Source: Prolixibacteraceae bacterium
Lineage (GTDB): Bacteria > Bacteroidota > Bacteroidia > Bacteroidales > Prolixibacteraceae
DNA length: 59,511 bases
Assembly (NCBI GenBank): GCA_021740385.1
Contig: JAIOZY010000029.1
Coordinates: 1 to 59,511 of the forward strand
Direction: 5' to 3'
A model generated the notes under the pieces. The model was not told the origin of the DNA. It searched no databases and saw only the letters and a list, made by a program, of their open reading frames with translations. Of the stretch, positions 43,140-52,348 are shown in pieces (the first letter of the stretch is position 1; each line of letters opens with the position of its first letter). Both the position numbers and the translations under genes were made by a program.

Positions 43140-45533
43140 TTAAAATTTATAGGAATAGGTTACAGAAGGTATAATTGGTAATAAGCTAAAAATGTATAAT
43201 TTTTTAGGTTTAACAGTAATCCCATTTTCATCTTTAAACCTTTTTTCATAATCATATCTCCATGATAACATAAAGGCATTTAAGCGGTTGTAAACATTGT
43301 AAGCCGATATGTTCCAGGTTCGCACCCCGTGTTTTTTCTTTTTTCTGAAATTTATCCCCAAATCGAGCCGGTGATAATCGGGCAACCGGAAACCATTTCT
43401 TCCGTTAAAATTATATACATAATAGGTTATACTTGATGCGTAAATTGGCACCCCGGTTAAAGGATACCTGCTAGGAGCCACTGTTACAGCAGCTCCCGTG
43501 CTATATACCCATGTCCCGCTTACATCAATTCTTTCGTTGAATTTATGGGAAACCACCAGGCTTATGTCGTGTCTTCGGTCGTATTTATACGGAAAAGGCT
43601 CCCCGTAATTAATGTTTTCGAACTGTCGCTCGGTTTTCGACCAGGTGTATCCCATCCATCCTGTAGTTTTTCCAATTGTTTTTTCCAGCAGGAACTCGGC
43701 GCCATACGACCAGCCAATGCCTTTCTCAACAACATCCTCCCAGTTCCTCCCCCCACTGATTAACGAAGCCCCTTCCTGGTATTCAATTAAATTTTTCATG
43801 CCCTTGTAGAAACCTTCAACAGTGAGATTAAAAGCATTTGGGAGGTTAATTGCCGTACCCAGGGCAAACTGGTCTGAAACGGGCGGTTCATACTTTGCCG
43901 TTACAGGCACCCACAAATCCATAGGCAACTCCAAACCGGAAGAATTCAGCAAATGCAGGTGCTGTACCATGCGGGAATAGGATGCTTTAAAAGCGAGGTT
44001 TTCAAATGGACGATAATGTAGCGACACGCGGGGCTGTGGCCTGAAATAGTTTGTTCTTTCAACATTGAACAACGATAAATGAACCCCCATGTTTATAGTA
44101 AGCGCACCTGCAACAGAAAATTCATCTTCGATATAGGCTGAAAACCCGTTGGCATAGGTATCCTTTTGGGAACTGTCTGTATCGTTTTCTTCCGACAGTG
44201 AAACGCCGGGGCTGAACCGGTACCGGGTGGCGCTGCTTCCAAATTTAAAGGTATGCTTTTGTGTGGGGAAATAATCAAAATCAATTTTTAGGGCAATGTC
44301 TTCTATTCCTGAATAATACCGATAATAATCCTTTACTGAAAGATTTTCTTCCTGATAGGTTTTAATATTTGAATATTCAACATCAAACAGGAACTTACTA
44401 TAGGACAATGATGTGTTGCTAAATAGTTTATTGCTTAACAAATAGTTCCATCGCAACGATGAAACAGTATTTGACCAGCCCATCCCCATATCATTCTCAG
44501 CAGAAATGGTCGCTTCCCGATTCTCTTCGGCATTATCGGAATTTTCACCCTGGGCAAATTTATCGCTGCCGTTATAAATGCTCCAGTACAGCCTGCTGCG
44601 GTCAGAGAACGTGTGGCTTATTTTTGCATTGATATCGTAAAAATAAAGGTCCAGGCTCGTTTTTGTATTACTGTTTCTGTTCATGTATGCAAGAACAGGT
44701 TTGGCAATCAGGTCGGCATACGTCCTGCGGGCCGACACCATAAACGATGTTTTGTCTTTTATTAAAGGGCCTTCCAACATTAGTTTCGAAGAGATCAAAC
44801 CAATTGAAAAACTACCTGTCAGCTTTTTCAGGTTGCCGTCTTTCATCCAAACATCAACAACCGAAGACAACCGCCCCCCAAAACGGGCAGGGAAGCCCCC
44901 TTTGTAAACATTTACCGATTTTACCGCATCGGGATTGAAGGTTGAAAAAAAACCCAGCAGGTGATTGGCACTGTAAACCGGAACCCCGTCAATCAGGAAC
45001 AGGTTTTGGTCGTTGCTGCCCCCACGCACATAAATACCGCTGGTACCTTCTAAACCCGATTGTATGCCCGGGAAGAGCTGCACTGTTTTTAACACATCGG
45101 CCTCGCCCAATATGACCGGGACTTTTTGGATTTGCTGGACCGGCAGGGTTACCATACTCATTTGTTTCTGTTCAACCTTATTTTCCGAATTGCCCCAGAC
45201 AACCACCTCTTCAAGCTCATCGGTTTGGGGTTGTAATTCAAAATTCAGTGTTGGGTCTTCCATTGAATTGACTTCGACCTGTTGTTTTTCATAACCAATA
45301 AATGAACAAACCAGCGTAACTTCCCCGGCAGGAACCGTTAAACTGTAGAAACCGTAATTATTGCCTGAAGTGCCTTTAAGGGTAGATTTGTTAAATATGT
45401 TTGCGCCAATCAACCTTTCGCCGGTCTGCTTGTCGGTCACATAGCCACTAACAGTAATATTTTGGCCTAACAGTGCTATATTACAAAAAATAAATACTGT
45501 TAGAAGAATGTTTCTGTTTTTAGAAATGTGCAT
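43140..45533 (-). CDS. TonB-dependent receptor with carboxypeptidase-like domain
   Basis: The 797-residue outer-membrane receptor has a signal peptide ending near LLGQ (23), a carboxypeptidase-regulatory-like domain (24-110: SGYVTDKQTGERLIGANIF, GFYSLTVPAGEVTLVCSFIGY), and a TonB-box-like EEVVVWGNSE. The plug carries GLEGTSGIYVRGGSNDQNLF and LIDGVPVYSANHLLGFFSTF, and a barrel ends in PSVTYSYKF. It lacks the size and motifs of SusC proteins and belongs with DUF4249 partners. The gene is 30 bp from the PPIase-like gene upstream, so a single transcript with the AT-rich cluster is possible. Confidence 0.92.
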   Translation of the reverse strand: MHISKNRNILLTVFIFCNIALLGQNITVSGYVTDKQTGERLIGANIFNKSTLKGTSGNNYGFYSLTVPAGEVTLVCSFIGYEKQQVEVNSMEDPTLNFELQPQTDELEEVVVWGNSENKVEQKQMSMVTLPVQQIQKVPVILGEADVLKTVQLFPGIQSGLEGTSGIYVRGGSNDQNLFLIDGVPVYSANHLLGFFSTFNPDAVKSVNVYKGGFPARFGGRLSSVVDVWMKDGNLKKLTGSFSIGLISSKLMLEGPLIKDKTSFMVSARRTYADLIAKPVLAYMNRNSNTKTSLDLYFYDINAKISHTFSDRSRLYWSIYNGSDKFAQGENSDNAEENREATISAENDMGMGWSNTVSSLRWNYLLSNKLFSNTSLSYSKFLFDVEYSNIKTYQEENLSVKDYYRYYSGIEDIALKIDFDYFPTQKHTFKFGSSATRYRFSPGVSLSEENDTDSSQKDTYANGFSAYIEDEFSVAGALTINMGVHLSLFNVERTNYFRPQPRVSLHYRPFENLAFKASYSRMVQHLHLLNSSGLELPMDLWVPVTAKYEPPVSDQFALGTAINLPNAFNLTVEGFYKGMKNLIEYQEGASLISGGRNWEDVVEKGIGWSYGAEFLLEKTIGKTTGWMGYTWSKTERQFENINYGEPFPYKYDRRHDISLVVSHKFNERIDVSGTWVYSTGAAVTVAPSRYPLTGVPIYASSITYYVYNFNGRNGFRLPDYHRLDLGINFRKKKKHGVRTWNISAYNVYNRLNAFMLSWRYDYEKRFKDENGITVKPKKLYIFSLLPIIPSVTYSYKF

Positions 45534-45563
45534 AATAGTTTTTCAATTATTTTGAAGAAAAAT

Positions 45564-47240
45564 TTAAAGCTTAATCTTGTCGATTAGATTTATTTCCATT
45601 TCATACTTTTCTTTTAATTCACGAATCTTATCTGATTTAACTTCTAAATATTTTTCATATCTTAATTTTCTTTCAATTTCATCTTTCACCAGGTCAAAAG
45701 ACTTGATTGTTAAACCATCTTCAGATTTCTTATAAGCTACTATATATTTATCTTCAATTCGAAATGGTTTTGTGCAAACATTTGTATTCAATTGAAAAAG
45801 ATTTGAAATTAATTCACTTGGATAACGATTATCAGTTCTACAAACGGTGTCAGATTGAATGTATTTAATATTGCCTGTTAAAAAATCTTTACTATTAAGC
45901 TTTTTTAAATATCCATTTCTAATTGTTCTAAAGATTTCCCCCCTGGCCCTTTGGGCATTCTCAAAAGTATCAAAATAAAATAGTGAAACAATTGCATTTT
46001 CTGAACCAGTATACTCATTCTTGTTATTAACATAATGGTTAAAGATTATAGAATCATTAACATTACAAAATTTATCATATAAGTATTTTTCATATTTATC
46101 AAATATTAATCTTTTTTTGTGATATTTTTTACATAATAAAAATTCTTTAGATGTATCTAATCCCAACGATTTTGCAGAATCTGAAACATATTCTTGAATT
46201 ATCATATCTTCTAATACTCTATTTATACTTTTTTTATTTTTCAAGGTTAAAGAAATAATAGAATAAATTTGATGTTCTGATAGTTGATAAGAATTTATTT
46301 CAGATAATTGGCCATTATGAATATATGTAACGAGAGGAAATGCAGGGAGTTTTTTTATTACTGAATCAAGACTATATCTATTCTTTCCGTTTAACCGACA
46401 AAGTGTTAAGAAATATTTTATATTATTTTCATCATACAAAGGATTTGAATAATTTAGAATATTTTCAATATTATTTTTTACTATAATTGTTGACTTATAC
46501 TGTTTTAGCTCTTTAAGAATTAAATCTTTTTCTTCTTTAAATGATGGTTGTTTTATTATTTCCTTTTTAAGCATATGAAAATACAAACAATATTCATCAT
46601 AATATATTGGGCCAATTACTTTTTTTGATTCTAATTCTAATGAATCAATCAAACTTGTATAATTGATTAGTTTCAAAAAAGGATACCTAACTGAAAAAAC
46701 CTGATATTGAACATTTTCATTCGAATGATCATATATAGAATTTTCAACAAAAAAATTCGATAAATTTTCTTTCGGTATTACATAATTTTGAGTTGTGTCA
46801 TTTAAGATTAATGTTTCAATATAGTATTCTGTATTTCTTTTTTGGTAGGCTATTCTCAAATCTTTTTTTGAGAATTTCAATTTAGGTGTTTCTAAAAAAT
46901 TCCATAAAATCCCATCCTTTTTTGAAAGTATATAATTTGAAATTATTTCAAGTTGACTATTTAAATCATTGTCACAACAATGTCCATTATTTACTGCATC
47001 AACCAGAAAGTAACATTCTTCAATATATTTTTCTTTCCAATCCTTTTTTTGATTTTCTTTATTTAACTTTGATTTTTTAATGTTCCATTGGGGATTATCC
47101 TGTTTGAAATCTTCCAAAATTTCATATTTACTTATGCATAAAGTATCAATCTTGATAATAGTATGTGTTAAAACAATATTTTCATTCTTCAAATTACAAC
47201 TAAAAAGAAATATGCTTAGGATAATTAGAAAGTACTTCAT
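45564..47240 (-). CDS. PPIase-like (parvulin/SurA-type) lipoprotein, tentative
   Basis: The 558-residue lipoprotein (lipobox FLFSC, Cys15) is rich in Lys, Asn, Ile and Tyr. Its C-terminal third resembles the end of periplasmic peptidyl-prolyl isomerases: NAIVSLFYFDTFENAQRARG, RYPSELISNLFQLNTNVCTK, PFRIEDKYIVAYKKSEDG and SFDLVKDEIERKLRYEKYLE. A clear parvulin core was not verified, so a chaperone role is an inference. The frame opens 66 bp earlier, but the ATG at 47240 gives a normal lipoprotein signal. Base composition is far more AT-rich than in the flanking housekeeping genes. Confidence 0.6.
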   Translation of the reverse strand: MKYFLIILSIFLFSCNLKNENIVLTHTIIKIDTLCISKYEILEDFKQDNPQWNIKKSKLNKENQKKDWKEKYIEECYFLVDAVNNGHCCDNDLNSQLEIISNYILSKKDGILWNFLETPKLKFSKKDLRIAYQKRNTEYYIETLILNDTTQNYVIPKENLSNFFVENSIYDHSNENVQYQVFSVRYPFLKLINYTSLIDSLELESKKVIGPIYYDEYCLYFHMLKKEIIKQPSFKEEKDLILKELKQYKSTIIVKNNIENILNYSNPLYDENNIKYFLTLCRLNGKNRYSLDSVIKKLPAFPLVTYIHNGQLSEINSYQLSEHQIYSIISLTLKNKKSINRVLEDMIIQEYVSDSAKSLGLDTSKEFLLCKKYHKKRLIFDKYEKYLYDKFCNVNDSIIFNHYVNNKNEYTGSENAIVSLFYFDTFENAQRARGEIFRTIRNGYLKKLNSKDFLTGNIKYIQSDTVCRTDNRYPSELISNLFQLNTNVCTKPFRIEDKYIVAYKKSEDGLTIKSFDLVKDEIERKLRYEKYLEVKSDKIRELKEKYEMEINLIDKIKL

Positions 47241-47309
47241 AAATATTTTACATGAGAGGATTGGATAAAATTTAATTAAAGAAACATATAAAAGGCAATT
47301 AGTCATAAG

Positions 47310-47705
47310 TTACCACCAAACTGCTATCTCTGCATAAGCATAATCAAACAATGCTAAAAATTCAGTATTAGCATAAACTTCATAATATACTGTTGAACCA
47401 TAGTTGTGGCACGATCGATTTACATTTGGATAATCTATTAATCCTGTTCCTTCTAATTCAAAAGTAACGATATATCCATAGTCTAAATCAATTTGTGCCC
47501 ATGAGTAAGGATTTGTATTTCCAAAAAAACTTTTATTATCTAAAGTCATGTGCCAATTAACAACTCCCTGAGGTCCGGCAATCCAATATTCATCAGAATC
47601 ACCACCATCAAGACCTCCATTAGCAGATGCCACTAACAGATCGCTATATGCATAAGAAGAAAATACTCCAAATGCAAAAAATATTAATAATATATACTTT
47701 TTCAT
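47310..47705 (-). CDS. Small secreted protein, unknown family
   Basis: The 131-residue protein has a Sec signal peptide (MKKYILLIFFAFGVFSSYAY). The mature part is about 110 residues, starting with a Gly/Asp-rich segment (VASANGGLDGGDSDEYW) and continuing as aromatic-rich beta strands to a terminal VWW. It has one cysteine in the mature part. No family is recognised. It lies between the O-antigen-ligase-like gene and the PPIase-like gene, with gaps of 75 and 69 bp, so it may be the exported product that the cluster handles. This is an inference. Confidence 0.6.
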   Translation of the reverse strand: MKKYILLIFFAFGVFSSYAYSDLLVASANGGLDGGDSDEYWIAGPQGVVNWHMTLDNKSFFGNTNPYSWAQIDLDYGYIVTFELEGTGLIDYPNVNRSCHNYGSTVYYEVYANTEFLALFDYAYAEIAVWW

Positions 47706-47780
47706 AATTATTGATTTAATTGGTTTATTAAAAATTTGAAATTAATTTGTTTGTTAATATTTAATTGCCTTTTATATGTT

Positions 47781-49622
47781 TTAAATTCCTGGTCGTTTAA
47801 TACTATATAGATATTCAAGCATTTCAGTTTTAATAAGTACTGATCTTTTGTTATATATTTTCAAATTGCTATTAACAGTTTCAATAGCAATTTTTTCTGC
47901 CATATCTTTTTCACCAATATTCTTATAAATAATAAATTGTCTGTATTTGGGCTCAAATAAATATGGGATTAACCAGGATGCTTTATTATAACAACTCAGT
48001 GCTTTAGAGTATTCACCTTTAATTTCATATGCCTCCGCAAGCCTCATATATACAAGATTGTCATTTCTGAATAATCTTGCTTTTTCAAGAAATAGTATTG
48101 CGTTGTCTGATTTTTTACACTGTAATAAATTACATCCATAATTATATAAGAAATTAGAATTCCAATATAGTTTCTGGCTCGCCTCATCATAAAAATGAAT
48201 ATCATTCGAATCACCTTTATTTAACAACAAATCGTGTCCTGTCTTCCATTTTACAGAAGCATTAAATATCTGAATAGAACTTGCGCCAATAAACAATAGA
48301 GGAACAACTAAACATATTAGTATGTAGATGGGAAGCAAAATAGTTTTTTCCTTTGGCAACAGAATACTTTTTATATTAGAAGCAACAATTGCCAATAAAA
48401 TATAGAATATAAATTGATTCGTTACTATCCTTAAAGGATAAGAAAAAGATGATAGTACAATAAAAGTGCCTAACAGGGAAATACAAAGAAGCCTTATTTT
48501 TCCAGTCTCAATTTGCAGGATATATTTAAGTGTTATAAGTATTACAGCAATAAAAAATATCAAACCAATAATCCCATATTCTACAAGAATTTGAATAAAT
48601 TCATTAAAAGCGGTAAACGTTGTCCCGGTTAGCATCATCCTTTCTTCATTTACCTTCCCGGTAGAAAAGAAAGCTGATTTTGCTTCATTATATGCATATT
48701 GATAAGAATTAAAACCATGCCCCAGAATGGGTTTCTCGCTAAATGCCCTTAATGAAATTTCCCAGATTAACAAACGGCCGTCAGCGCTGTCCTTTTTAAA
48801 GTTATAAAGTCCATAGCAAGTAATTGTTGTTACAACCAGCAATAAAATAATCAGTCCTGCTTTCAATGGCCTCTTAAGAGTAAATATTTTCCTTTTTAAA
48901 AATTCATAGTTATTCAGGCTAAAAATTAAAAGGATTGACAAACAAACAGCAACCCACGAAGTTCTCCCCTTTGAAAATATGATAACAAACAACATTAACG
49001 CACACGTAAATATTGAATAAAATTTTAAGCCTTTTTTGAAAAATATTGAACCTATTAGCGCGAATGGAAAGATTAATGCAAGAAAATTTGAATAAATACC
49101 AGAGCTATAAAAAGTCCCGTATACACTTTGTCCATCTGGTAAAGATAGAGGTAAAACATTTAGCAATTGTAAAATACCTAAAAGAGACTGAAACAACCCC
49201 AGGGAAATAAATCCTGTAAATAAAACCTTTACAAATAATGCATTATTAAAATCATTTTTCCCTGAAATGGAAATTCGGATGATGAAATAAAATATAATGC
49301 TTATCAAAAAAGATTGAAATTTTGGATCAATAAAGTAAAAATTATCAGAAAATACTGCCCTTAAAATGATATACAAGAAATTGAATAAAACTGCTATGTC
49401 AAGAAGGTTAAATTGAAATTTGATTCTTGTTTTACTAAAAACCAGAATCAAAATAAATAAAACGATTAAGAAAGAAGAAGTTAAAACGAAATAGTATTCT
49501 TCTTTTATAAAAGGATAATACGAAATATCAATACCAACAATAAATGTTGAAATAATTGCAATGAAAGCAAAAATTATTGGTATTGTATTTAATTGTTTAA
49601 ACATTGAAACAAGAGTTTTCAT
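47781..49622 (-). CDS. O-antigen ligase/polymerase-like membrane protein with C-terminal TPR
   Basis: The 613-residue protein has about 12 membrane helices in residues 12-440 and the Wzy_C-type motif region DGRLLIWEISLRAFSEKPIL followed by GHGFNSYQYAYNEA, including the catalytic-type R and H positions of O-antigen ligases. A periplasmic C-terminus (450-600) has TPR-like repeats (LVYMRLAEAYEIKGEYSKAL). Such proteins join lipid-linked glycans to lipid A or to proteins (PglL-type). The acceptor cannot be told. Its start overlaps the transglutaminase-like gene by 4 bp. No glycosyltransferases are nearby, so it is not part of a normal O-antigen locus. Confidence 0.8.
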   Translation of the reverse strand: MKTLVSMFKQLNTIPIIFAFIAIISTFIVGIDISYYPFIKEEYYFVLTSSFLIVLFILILVFSKTRIKFQFNLLDIAVLFNFLYIILRAVFSDNFYFIDPKFQSFLISIIFYFIIRISISGKNDFNNALFVKVLFTGFISLGLFQSLLGILQLLNVLPLSLPDGQSVYGTFYSSGIYSNFLALIFPFALIGSIFFKKGLKFYSIFTCALMLFVIIFSKGRTSWVAVCLSILLIFSLNNYEFLKRKIFTLKRPLKAGLIILLLVVTTITCYGLYNFKKDSADGRLLIWEISLRAFSEKPILGHGFNSYQYAYNEAKSAFFSTGKVNEERMMLTGTTFTAFNEFIQILVEYGIIGLIFFIAVILITLKYILQIETGKIRLLCISLLGTFIVLSSFSYPLRIVTNQFIFYILLAIVASNIKSILLPKEKTILLPIYILICLVVPLLFIGASSIQIFNASVKWKTGHDLLLNKGDSNDIHFYDEASQKLYWNSNFLYNYGCNLLQCKKSDNAILFLEKARLFRNDNLVYMRLAEAYEIKGEYSKALSCYNKASWLIPYLFEPKYRQFIIYKNIGEKDMAEKIAIETVNSNLKIYNKRSVLIKTEMLEYLYSIKRPGI

Positions 49623-51625
49623 AAATAAAATTGAAGACCGTTCTCATACAAGAACATTCTTTCCTGCCTGCCCCTGCTAAGGTTCCTTAAAACATAAACC
49701 GTATTAACTGGCACTTTATCGTATTCCAAAAAGTTATTTGCTGCTTTTTTGATCCCTTTTGACACCCATGTCTGACCGTCGAAATAAAACAGTTCATAAA
49801 AATCATTTACCTCGACGATATTAAAGTGATTTCTAACCATATACCTGATCTTGGATAATGACGCCTTTTTATCCTGCAAATCTATTCCTATCCAAGTCCC
49901 GGGGCTACCCAGGCAATTTGTTCGGATATCACCATCAAAAGCATTATAAACACTAAAATCTTCAGAATATGATGATACATTTGAAACAGGAATTCCAGAT
50001 AGCTTTTGGATAATACTATCATTTGAAAATCTTCCAATAAATTCAAATTCCGAAAGGTTTATTCTTTTTTGGGGATTCCCAATATATCTGAAATATCTAA
50101 AAGTGCTGTCATTTTTTAATTCAATTTCATCAAAAAAATCTTTTGGATTTGAGAAAGCATACAAATCAGTAGCATCTTCAAAATCAATAGAGTTACTGCC
50201 CTGAACTTTTGCCCCAACCATTTCATTTACATAAACCAAAACACTATCGCTTGGTTTATATTTCCTGTAGAATCTCATCTTTTGTTCCTTTTCTAACTGA
50301 GGAACAATATCCCTCCTTTCACCTCTTTTATTTATAAAAATCGGATTTGAATGATGTACTATTCTTCTGTTATCAAAAGTGGCACAAAAGTAAAGTGCAG
50401 GATAGCCAACATTTTCAAATTTTACTTTACTGTTTTTTACAGGTGAAATAGCTACGGGTCTTATATCAAATGCCAAATCAGGGGCACATAAAAAAACATA
50501 TTTCGAAGTATTTTCATTTTGAAATAGTTTGATAGAAATATCCTTGTAGGGGAAAGTGTATTCGATAGTTACATCAATTTGATTTTTATTCTTAAAATAT
50601 TTAGGTATTTGATCTTTTGTCAATACTTTATGAAAAGGAAAGCTTTGTTTTTCAAATCTCCTTCTATATACTTTTGTAGCTCCGCCTTTACCCAATGGGA
50701 CATTTGTTACAAATTCACAGTCTGGATTACCAATGTCAATTTTTTTAACGGTTTCATCCTTTGCTAAGATACCAATCCAGGCATGCCTGTCCTTCCAGTC
50801 GTTGTTTTGAGGGGTATCGTCTATACATGTTGGGATACCAACACTACGGAAAACAGAAGTCATGTATAAATGATGGTGTTGGCATGTACCTCCAAGGTAT
50901 CTGTTTAAATCAGTTACACAGGGAAAAATATTTGGGATATTATCCAAATGTTTCCATTCTGGATAAATTGAGTCATTTATTATCTTACATAATTCTAACG
51001 GATCGGTAGTATCTTTTAAATATTTAGAATAATGTAATACCCTATCAGAAAGTAATTTTCTCCAGTCACTTAATGGTTCATTGTATACCCGGTAAGGTAA
51101 AATGTATTCACAAAAGTCATCAAAATTAACATGTTTTGCCCATGGCATATTCTTCCACATGTAAAACGAGTGATCAATATTTTCAATTAAATAATCTGCT
51201 TCAATACTATTGATATCATTTTCAAAACTTATACTTTTAATTAAATAGTTTCCATAAAATTCTTTTAGAGAATCCACTTTAATTTTCGCAATACTATCCA
51301 AAAATTTAAATTCTCTAATACCATGGTCATTTAGAAGTACTATATTTTCATATATGTTTTTAATTTCATCTGAATAAATACCTTTAACTCCAGCATGTTC
51401 CGGCATATTCTTTATCAAAAAAATTGTAGCTGCCAATTTTTCCTTTTCGCCCGTATCTTTATAATGGTTTATTACTTCTTCTAAATCAGCTTGATTATTC
51501 CCGGCAAGTAGATATTCACTTTCTAAACCATCATTATTTCTGCACGATAAAAACATTATGGCAAATATCAAAAAACAAAAATTTGACATTTTACATAAAT
51601 CAATATGTTTATCTCTTTTAATCAT
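49619..51625 (-). CDS. Transglutaminase-like lipoprotein with discoidin-like C-terminus
   Basis: The 668-residue protein has a basic N-terminus and a lipoprotein-type signal (MFLSC, Cys28). The transglutaminase-like core has GGTCQHHHLYMTSVFRSVGI (Cys248), then DRHAWIGI (His281) and KKIDIG (Asp297), a complete Cys-His-Asp triad. The last 120 residues (VYNAFDGDIRTNCLGSPGTW, IGIDLQDK) look like a discoidin/F5-8C sugar-binding fold. This points to a surface enzyme that cuts or links amide bonds and binds a glycan. An ATG 36 bp inside is possible, but the longer start supplies the positive charges of a signal peptide. It is the first gene of the AT-rich run. Confidence 0.8.
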   Translation of the reverse strand: MIKRDKHIDLCKMSNFCFLIFAIMFLSCRNNDGLESEYLLAGNNQADLEEVINHYKDTGEKEKLAATIFLIKNMPEHAGVKGIYSDEIKNIYENIVLLNDHGIREFKFLDSIAKIKVDSLKEFYGNYLIKSISFENDINSIEADYLIENIDHSFYMWKNMPWAKHVNFDDFCEYILPYRVYNEPLSDWRKLLSDRVLHYSKYLKDTTDPLELCKIINDSIYPEWKHLDNIPNIFPCVTDLNRYLGGTCQHHHLYMTSVFRSVGIPTCIDDTPQNNDWKDRHAWIGILAKDETVKKIDIGNPDCEFVTNVPLGKGGATKVYRRRFEKQSFPFHKVLTKDQIPKYFKNKNQIDVTIEYTFPYKDISIKLFQNENTSKYVFLCAPDLAFDIRPVAISPVKNSKVKFENVGYPALYFCATFDNRRIVHHSNPIFINKRGERRDIVPQLEKEQKMRFYRKYKPSDSVLVYVNEMVGAKVQGSNSIDFEDATDLYAFSNPKDFFDEIELKNDSTFRYFRYIGNPQKRINLSEFEFIGRFSNDSIIQKLSGIPVSNVSSYSEDFSVYNAFDGDIRTNCLGSPGTWIGIDLQDKKASLSKIRYMVRNHFNIVEVNDFYELFYFDGQTWVSKGIKKAANNFLEYDKVPVNTVYVLRNLSRGRQERMFLYENGLQFYL

Positions 51626-51747
51626 AGTATTACATACCTATAACTGAAAAGCTAAATCGACAAAAAGCCTAATGTTTATCCGGGATATATGATTAAGGGT
51701 ATATTAGAGGATAAATCATTTTTCATTTCATGCGTATTATATTTCAA

Positions 51748-51920
51748 GGTTTAATAGCACAAACCTAAAAAAAAAAGAATACCACCAAACTTTATAGCCG
51801 ATTTCTTTTTAAAATGCAGTATATTATATTTTGAATAATTGAGACGGAAATTCGAAAAGAGGCGTTTCTACCCCTTTATTCCCAAAAAGGCAAAAAGGTT
51901 ACCAGTAAAATTGATTTTTT
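51748..51920 (+). repeat. Dispersed repeat, copy B (about 170 bp)
   Basis: This is the second copy of the element at 354-524, same orientation, roughly 85-90 percent identical by eye. It fills most of the gap between the transglutaminase-like gene and the nucleotidyltransferase gene and ends 47 bp before that gene's promoter. Confidence 0.65.
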
Positions 51921-51966
51921 TTATTATGTGGTGTTCCTTCCCTATAACCAATTTTAAAATCGCTCT

Positions 51967-51998
51967 ATTGTAAGTGTAATCTTTGATTTGTAAGTTTG
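51967..51998 (+). promoter_or_regulatory. Promoter of the nucleotidyltransferase gene
   Basis: TTG at 51968-51970, 20 bp, then TAAGTTTG at 51991-51998 matches the Bacteroidota promoter in sequence and spacing. Predicted transcription starts near 52005. This excludes the in-frame ATG at 51983 and supports the ATG at 52019. Confidence 0.65.
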
Positions 51999-52018
51999 CA
52001 GATATAAATTATAAGAAT

Positions 52019-52327
52019 ATGCAAAAGCTATTGACAGACAATGTTGAGAAACTAAAAACATTGTGCAAAAAACACAATGTTAGATCGTTGTTTGCTTTTG
52101 GTTCCGTTTGCACTGATAATTTCAATGATAACAGTGATGTTGATTTACTAATATCATTCAATCAAATGGATTATGGCGATTATGCAGACAATTACCTTGA
52201 TCTGGCCGATAAATTTGAGAAAATATTTAAACGACCAGTAGATTTGGTGACTGATAAATCCCTTTCAAATCCATATTTCATTGAATCATTCAACAAAACA
52301 AAAACGCTTCTCTTCATTTCAAAATAA
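52019..52327 (+). CDS. Minimal nucleotidyltransferase domain protein (MNT-like)
   Basis: The 102-residue protein has the pol-beta nucleotidyltransferase core: FAFGSVCTDNFNDNSDVDLL carries the G-S motif and the D-x-D metal pair, with a third acidic position expected in RPVDLVTD. Such minimal nucleotidyltransferases usually act as antitoxins that AMPylate a HEPN toxin encoded next to them. No HEPN gene is adjacent here: the neighbour is an aldo/keto reductase on the other strand. It is either an orphan antitoxin or has another target. The start at 52019 follows from the promoter at 51967-51998. Confidence 0.85.
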   Translation: MQKLLTDNVEKLKTLCKKHNVRSLFAFGSVCTDNFNDNSDVDLLISFNQMDYGDYADNYLDLADKFEKIFKRPVDLVTDKSLSNPYFIESFNKTKTLLFISK

Positions 52328-52348
52328 GGTTTGATCGAAAAAAAAAAT

